64,000 nt of DNA. Source: an uncultured Ruminococcus sp. GTDB taxonomy: Bacteria; Bacillota; Clostridia; Oscillospirales; Acutalibacteraceae. Every line of letters starts with the position of its first letter. Position 1 is the stretch's first letter. The notes beneath the pieces are model-generated. The model ran no database searches. It had not been told where the DNA came from and saw only the letters and a list, made by a program, of their open reading frames with translations. The DNA is taken from contig UQCF01000007.1 in NCBI GenBank assembly GCA_900539465.1, positions 62,001-126,000 on the forward strand, written 5' to 3'. The translations under genes were made by a program, and so were the position numbers. Shown piece after piece: positions 61,619-64,000 of this stretch.

Positions 61619-62956
61619 TTAACCGACGGTTATTTTTTCTAACGGAAGCTTGGACTGATTTGGATTTTTTGGAGAGAGGGTTGCGTAAATTATAGTGAGC
61701 CCTCCGACTCTGCCGAAAAACATGAGAAGCACAAGAATAATTTGAGAAATAACGCCCAGAGAGGGGGTTATGCCCAAGGTGACGCCTACCGTGCCTATCG
61801 CAGAAGCGGTTTCATAAAGGCAAACGGAAAGCGGCAGCTTTTCGCAAAGACTTATAACAATGCCGGACGTCATAAATAAAGTTAAGTACATCACAAGTAT
61901 TGTGGCGGCATTTTTGATTATGCCGGAGTCTATTCTTCTGCCAAAAATGTGAGCGTCTTCTTTCTTTCTGAATACCGAAAATACATTTGCCGCAAGTACT
62001 GCAAACGTGGTCGTTTTCATTCCGCCGGCGGTGGAGCCGGGTGAGCCGCCGACAAGCATCAAGAATATCATAATTGCCTTAGAAGCACTGCTCATTTCGG
62101 CAAGATCAGCGGTGTTAAAGCCTGCCGTTCTCGGCGTTACCGATTGAAAAAGCGATGTAAAAATTCGTTCGTTTAAAGGAAAACCGGAAAAATCGTTAAA
62201 GAAAAAGAATACGGCAGGCACAGCTATAAGCACAGCGGTTACGGCAAGAATTACTTTGCTTTGCATTCTGTATTTTCTTATATGAAATTTGTGCGTACCT
62301 ATATCTTCCCATGTTAAAAAGCCCAGGCCGCCGATTATAATAAGCAGCATAATAACAGTGTTTATAATCGGGTCGCCCGAATACTCGGTCAGCGATACAA
62401 ATTTATTGTTTTCTGTGCCGAAAATGTCAAAGCCGGCATTACAAAAAGCGGATATTGAGTGAAACAGCGCAAAGCGTATCCCTTTTAATCCGTAGTCTCT
62501 GCAAAACGTGGGCATCAAAGCGAGCGCACCTATAAGCTCTGTTATAAAGGTGCCTCTTAATATAAAACCTGTGAGCTTCACAATGCCGCCGACCTTGGGC
62601 GCAGCGATTGCCTCCTGCATGGTGCTGCGCTGCATCAGAGAGATTCTTTTGCCTGCAAGCAGAGAAAAGGACGCCGCAACCGTCACAACGCCGAGACCGC
62701 CTATCTGTATCAGCACAATTATGATGCTTTGACCGAAAACAGACCAGTAGCTGCCCGTGTCTTTAACAACAAGACCGGTCACGCAAACGGCGGAGGTGGA
62801 GGTGAACAATGCCTCGTTAAAGGGCGTTACCGCCCCGTGAGCCGACGATATCGGAAGCATCAAAAGCAGCGCACCGAGCAAAACGACGCCCGCAAAGCCT
62901 AAAATTATAATTTGAAATGAGCTGAGTTTGTGTTTGGAATGATATTTCTTTTGCAT
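61619..62956 (-). CDS. ktrB: Ktr-type potassium transporter membrane subunit
   Basis: A 445-residue TrkH/KtrB channel-like K+ transporter of four pore-loop repeats. Selectivity-filter regions are recognisable: TSTSAVCVTGL, SISAFCNAGF, VTPRTAGFNT and TASAIGTVGVTLG, with a conserved Gly in each. The start at 62956 has AAGGAGA upstream. No c-di-AMP riboswitch is visible in the short leader. The hairpin at 62981-63022 separates it from the tRNA gene, so it may depend on readthrough or a weak promoter. Confidence 0.94.
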   Translation of the reverse strand: MQKKYHSKHKLSSFQIIILGFAGVVLLGALLLMLPISSAHGAVTPFNEALFTSTSAVCVTGLVVKDTGSYWSVFGQSIIIVLIQIGGLGVVTVAASFSLLAGKRISLMQRSTMQEAIAAPKVGGIVKLTGFILRGTFITELIGALALMPTFCRDYGLKGIRFALFHSISAFCNAGFDIFGTENNKFVSLTEYSGDPIINTVIMLLIIIGGLGFLTWEDIGTHKFHIRKYRMQSKVILAVTAVLIAVPAVFFFFNDFSGFPLNERIFTSLFQSVTPRTAGFNTADLAEMSSASKAIMIFLMLVGGSPGSTAGGMKTTTFAVLAANVFSVFRKKEDAHIFGRRIDSGIIKNAATILVMYLTLFMTSGIVISLCEKLPLSVCLYETASAIGTVGVTLGITPSLGVISQIILVLLMFFGRVGGLTIIYATLSPKNPNQSKLPLEKITVG

Positions 62957-62980
62957 ATCAATTCTCCTTATACGTAAGAA

Positions 62981-63022
62981 AAAGCCTTGACAAACGCCGA
63001 ATCAACGAATTGTCAAGGCTTT
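62981..63022 (-). terminator. terminator behind tRNA-Ala
   Basis: AAAGCCTTGACAA (62981-62993) pairs with TTGTCAAGGCTTT (63010-63022); 13-bp perfect stem followed on the minus strand by TTCTT. Confidence 0.85.
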
Positions 63023-63024
63023 GT

Positions 63025-63100
<76 letters not shown>

Positions 63101-63113
63101 AAAAGCGAGACTA

Positions 63114-63142
63114 ATGATAACATATAATCTTCGCTAAATCAA
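63114..63142 (-). promoter_or_regulatory. promoter of tRNA-Ala
   Basis: Minus strand TTGATT (63142-63137), a 17-bp spacer and TATCAT (63119-63114). Confidence 0.6.
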
Positions 63143-63156
63143 GTGATTTTTTAAAA

Positions 63157-64000
63157 TTATTCAAAAAATTCTTCGCATACGGCGTTAAGGCAGAATTTTC
63201 CTCTGCGGAAAGGCTCGCGGTTTATCCATTTGCCGTTTGTGAAGTCGGGCACGGGCACGGGCATACCGCCCATAGCAACCGATTGCTCCGAAAGAGCGGT
63301 TATCGCCATCCATGCGGCGGTGTCATACACGTCTATGGGAGGCTCGGCGTCGTTTATTGCACTCTCTGCAAATGCACAAAGCACAAGATAGTCCATGCCG
63401 CCGTGTGCGCCCACTCTTATGCCGTCTTCTTCATACTGCTTCCAAAGCGGATGTTCGTATTCTTTGCGAAGCTCGTCCTGGAAACATCTCCACTCCGGCT
63501 CTTCGTCGCCGAATTTATCAAGATAAATGTCGCTTTTGCCCTCTTTTGTCTCTTGATATACACCTTTTGTGCCCTCGACAACATAGTTTCTTGAATAAGG
63601 TCTGGGCAGGCTGCAATCGTGATTTAAAAGTATTGTTTCACCGTTTGCACATTTTATTATTGTTGTTACAACATCACCCTCTGCAAAAGGATATTCTGTG
63701 ATGTCATAACCCTCAACCTCGTTCTTCCTGAGCCATTCGTTAAGGCCTCTGGATTTGCTTGCCATTGAGCAAAGCGAAACAAATCTGTTGCCGCGGTTAA
63801 TGTCAATGAGTTTTGCGGCGGGGCCGAGCTGGTGCGTGGGATAAAGCTCGCCGTTGCGGTTCATAAAGTTTGCAAGTCTGCCGTGGCGGTTTTCTCTGCC
63901 ATGGCAGATTTCAGATCTTAAATCGTGACGGTATCCGCCCTCTATATGAACTATTTCACCGAAAACGTCCTGCTTTGCCATGTTATACACGGCCATTTCG
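63157..64000 (-). CDS. GH109-like Gfo/Idh/MocA glycosidase, C-terminal part
   Basis: At least 280 residues; the gene runs off the right edge and the frame stays open, so the Met at 63996 is probably internal and the N-terminal Rossmann domain lies outside. The segment GELYPTHQLGPAAKLIDINR and FVSLCSMASKSRGL match the GH109 branch of the Gfo/Idh/MocA family, NAD-dependent alpha-N-acetylgalactosaminidases acting by a redox mechanism. LLNHDCSLPRPYSRNYVVEGTKG and GAHGGMDYLVL are further family blocks. It may target host or bacterial glycans. It ends just before tRNA-Ala. Confidence 0.82.
   Translation of the reverse strand, partial: EMAVYNMAKQDVFGEIVHIEGGYRHDLRSEICHGRENRHGRLANFMNRNGELYPTHQLGPAAKLIDINRGNRFVSLCSMASKSRGLNEWLRKNEVEGYDITEYPFAEGDVVTTIIKCANGETILLNHDCSLPRPYSRNYVVEGTKGVYQETKEGKSDIYLDKFGDEEPEWRCFQDELRKEYEHPLWKQYEEDGIRVGAHGGMDYLVLCAFAESAINDAEPPIDVYDTAAWMAITALSEQSVAMGGMPVPVPDFTNGKWINREPFRRGKFCLNAVCEEFFE

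Noticed and set aside
62957..63024. c-di-AMP (ydaO) riboswitch before ktrB
   Set aside because: The space is only about 68 bp and is filled by the tRNA terminator; no aptamer core is visible.

Overview
The window reads as chromosomal DNA from a strictly anaerobic, fermentative low-to-mid GC Firmicute of the class Clostridia, most likely Oscillospirales/Ruminococcaceae-like. The grounds are classical sigma-A promoters, strong GGAGG ribosome sites, U-tract terminators, a type III plus type I glutamine synthetase pair, AdhE with [FeFe] hydrogenases and Rex, KtrAB, a bacterial RNase P RNA, and large secreted InlB-type repeat proteins. Nothing looks like a plasmid, phage or insertion sequence, and no transposase or CRISPR array is visible. 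Taxonomy is inference from protein style, not from a search.

Layout. 1-5.2 kb: tail of a YfbR-like nucleotidase, tandem glnN (GSIII) and glnA (GSI), each with a leader hairpin, then a YdjC/ChbG deacetylase. 5.4-16.6 kb: an accessory block with a roughly 3,300-residue secreted PHP plus InlB B-repeat protein, a 54-residue peptide gene directly behind it, and a membrane protein resembling a CPBP protease without its usual catalytic residues. 16.6-18.6 kb (minus): a Gfo/Idh/MocA oxidoreductase and a TIM-barrel isomerase. 19-24.3 kb: dat, pxpB, pxpC, a DUF1445 gene, pxpA and alr, a module joining D-amino acids to 5-oxoproline. 24.4-28.6 kb: a DUF4832 protein, a secreted GH5 enzyme and ackA. 28.7-35.6 kb: tmcAL, rnpB, a small membrane protein, recD2, comF, an mreB homologue and a LysR regulator.

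35.6-47.6 kb is the redox core. A plus-strand operon runs adhE, a small-molecule kinase-like gene, a 2Fe-2S protein, a PAS-containing sensory [FeFe] hydrogenase, a SpoIIE-type phosphatase and a second [FeFe] hydrogenase. It faces a minus-strand acn-icd-rex operon. An 18-bp Rex-like palindrome overlaps the adhE -10 box, and a more degenerate one lies at the predicted acn transcription start. Rex could therefore tie NADH/NAD+ to ethanol and H2 output and to 2-oxoglutarate supply, the carbon skeleton for the two glutamine synthetases at the left end.

47.6-56.3 kb: a phosphodiesterase, a small HExxH membrane protein, a yjdF (NAiPP) riboswitch with yjdF, an AT-rich glycosyltransferase, and a minus-strand operon hom-lysC-DUF3048-argF; then trmB with an altered signature. 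56.3-64 kb: a Cdd1-like helix-hairpin-helix protein, an HTH/ADP-ribosylglycohydrolase fusion, a GT4 glycosyltransferase, a split chromate transporter pair, ktrAB, tRNA-Ala(GGC), and a partial GH109-like gene at the right edge.

The places most worth following up are the giant protein/peptide/degenerate protease cluster, the redox-sensing hydrogenase operon with its Rex sites, the D-glutamate/5-oxoproline module, the HTH-ARH fusion, and a small family of dispersed palindromic elements at 4.0, 15.5 and 25.95 kb.
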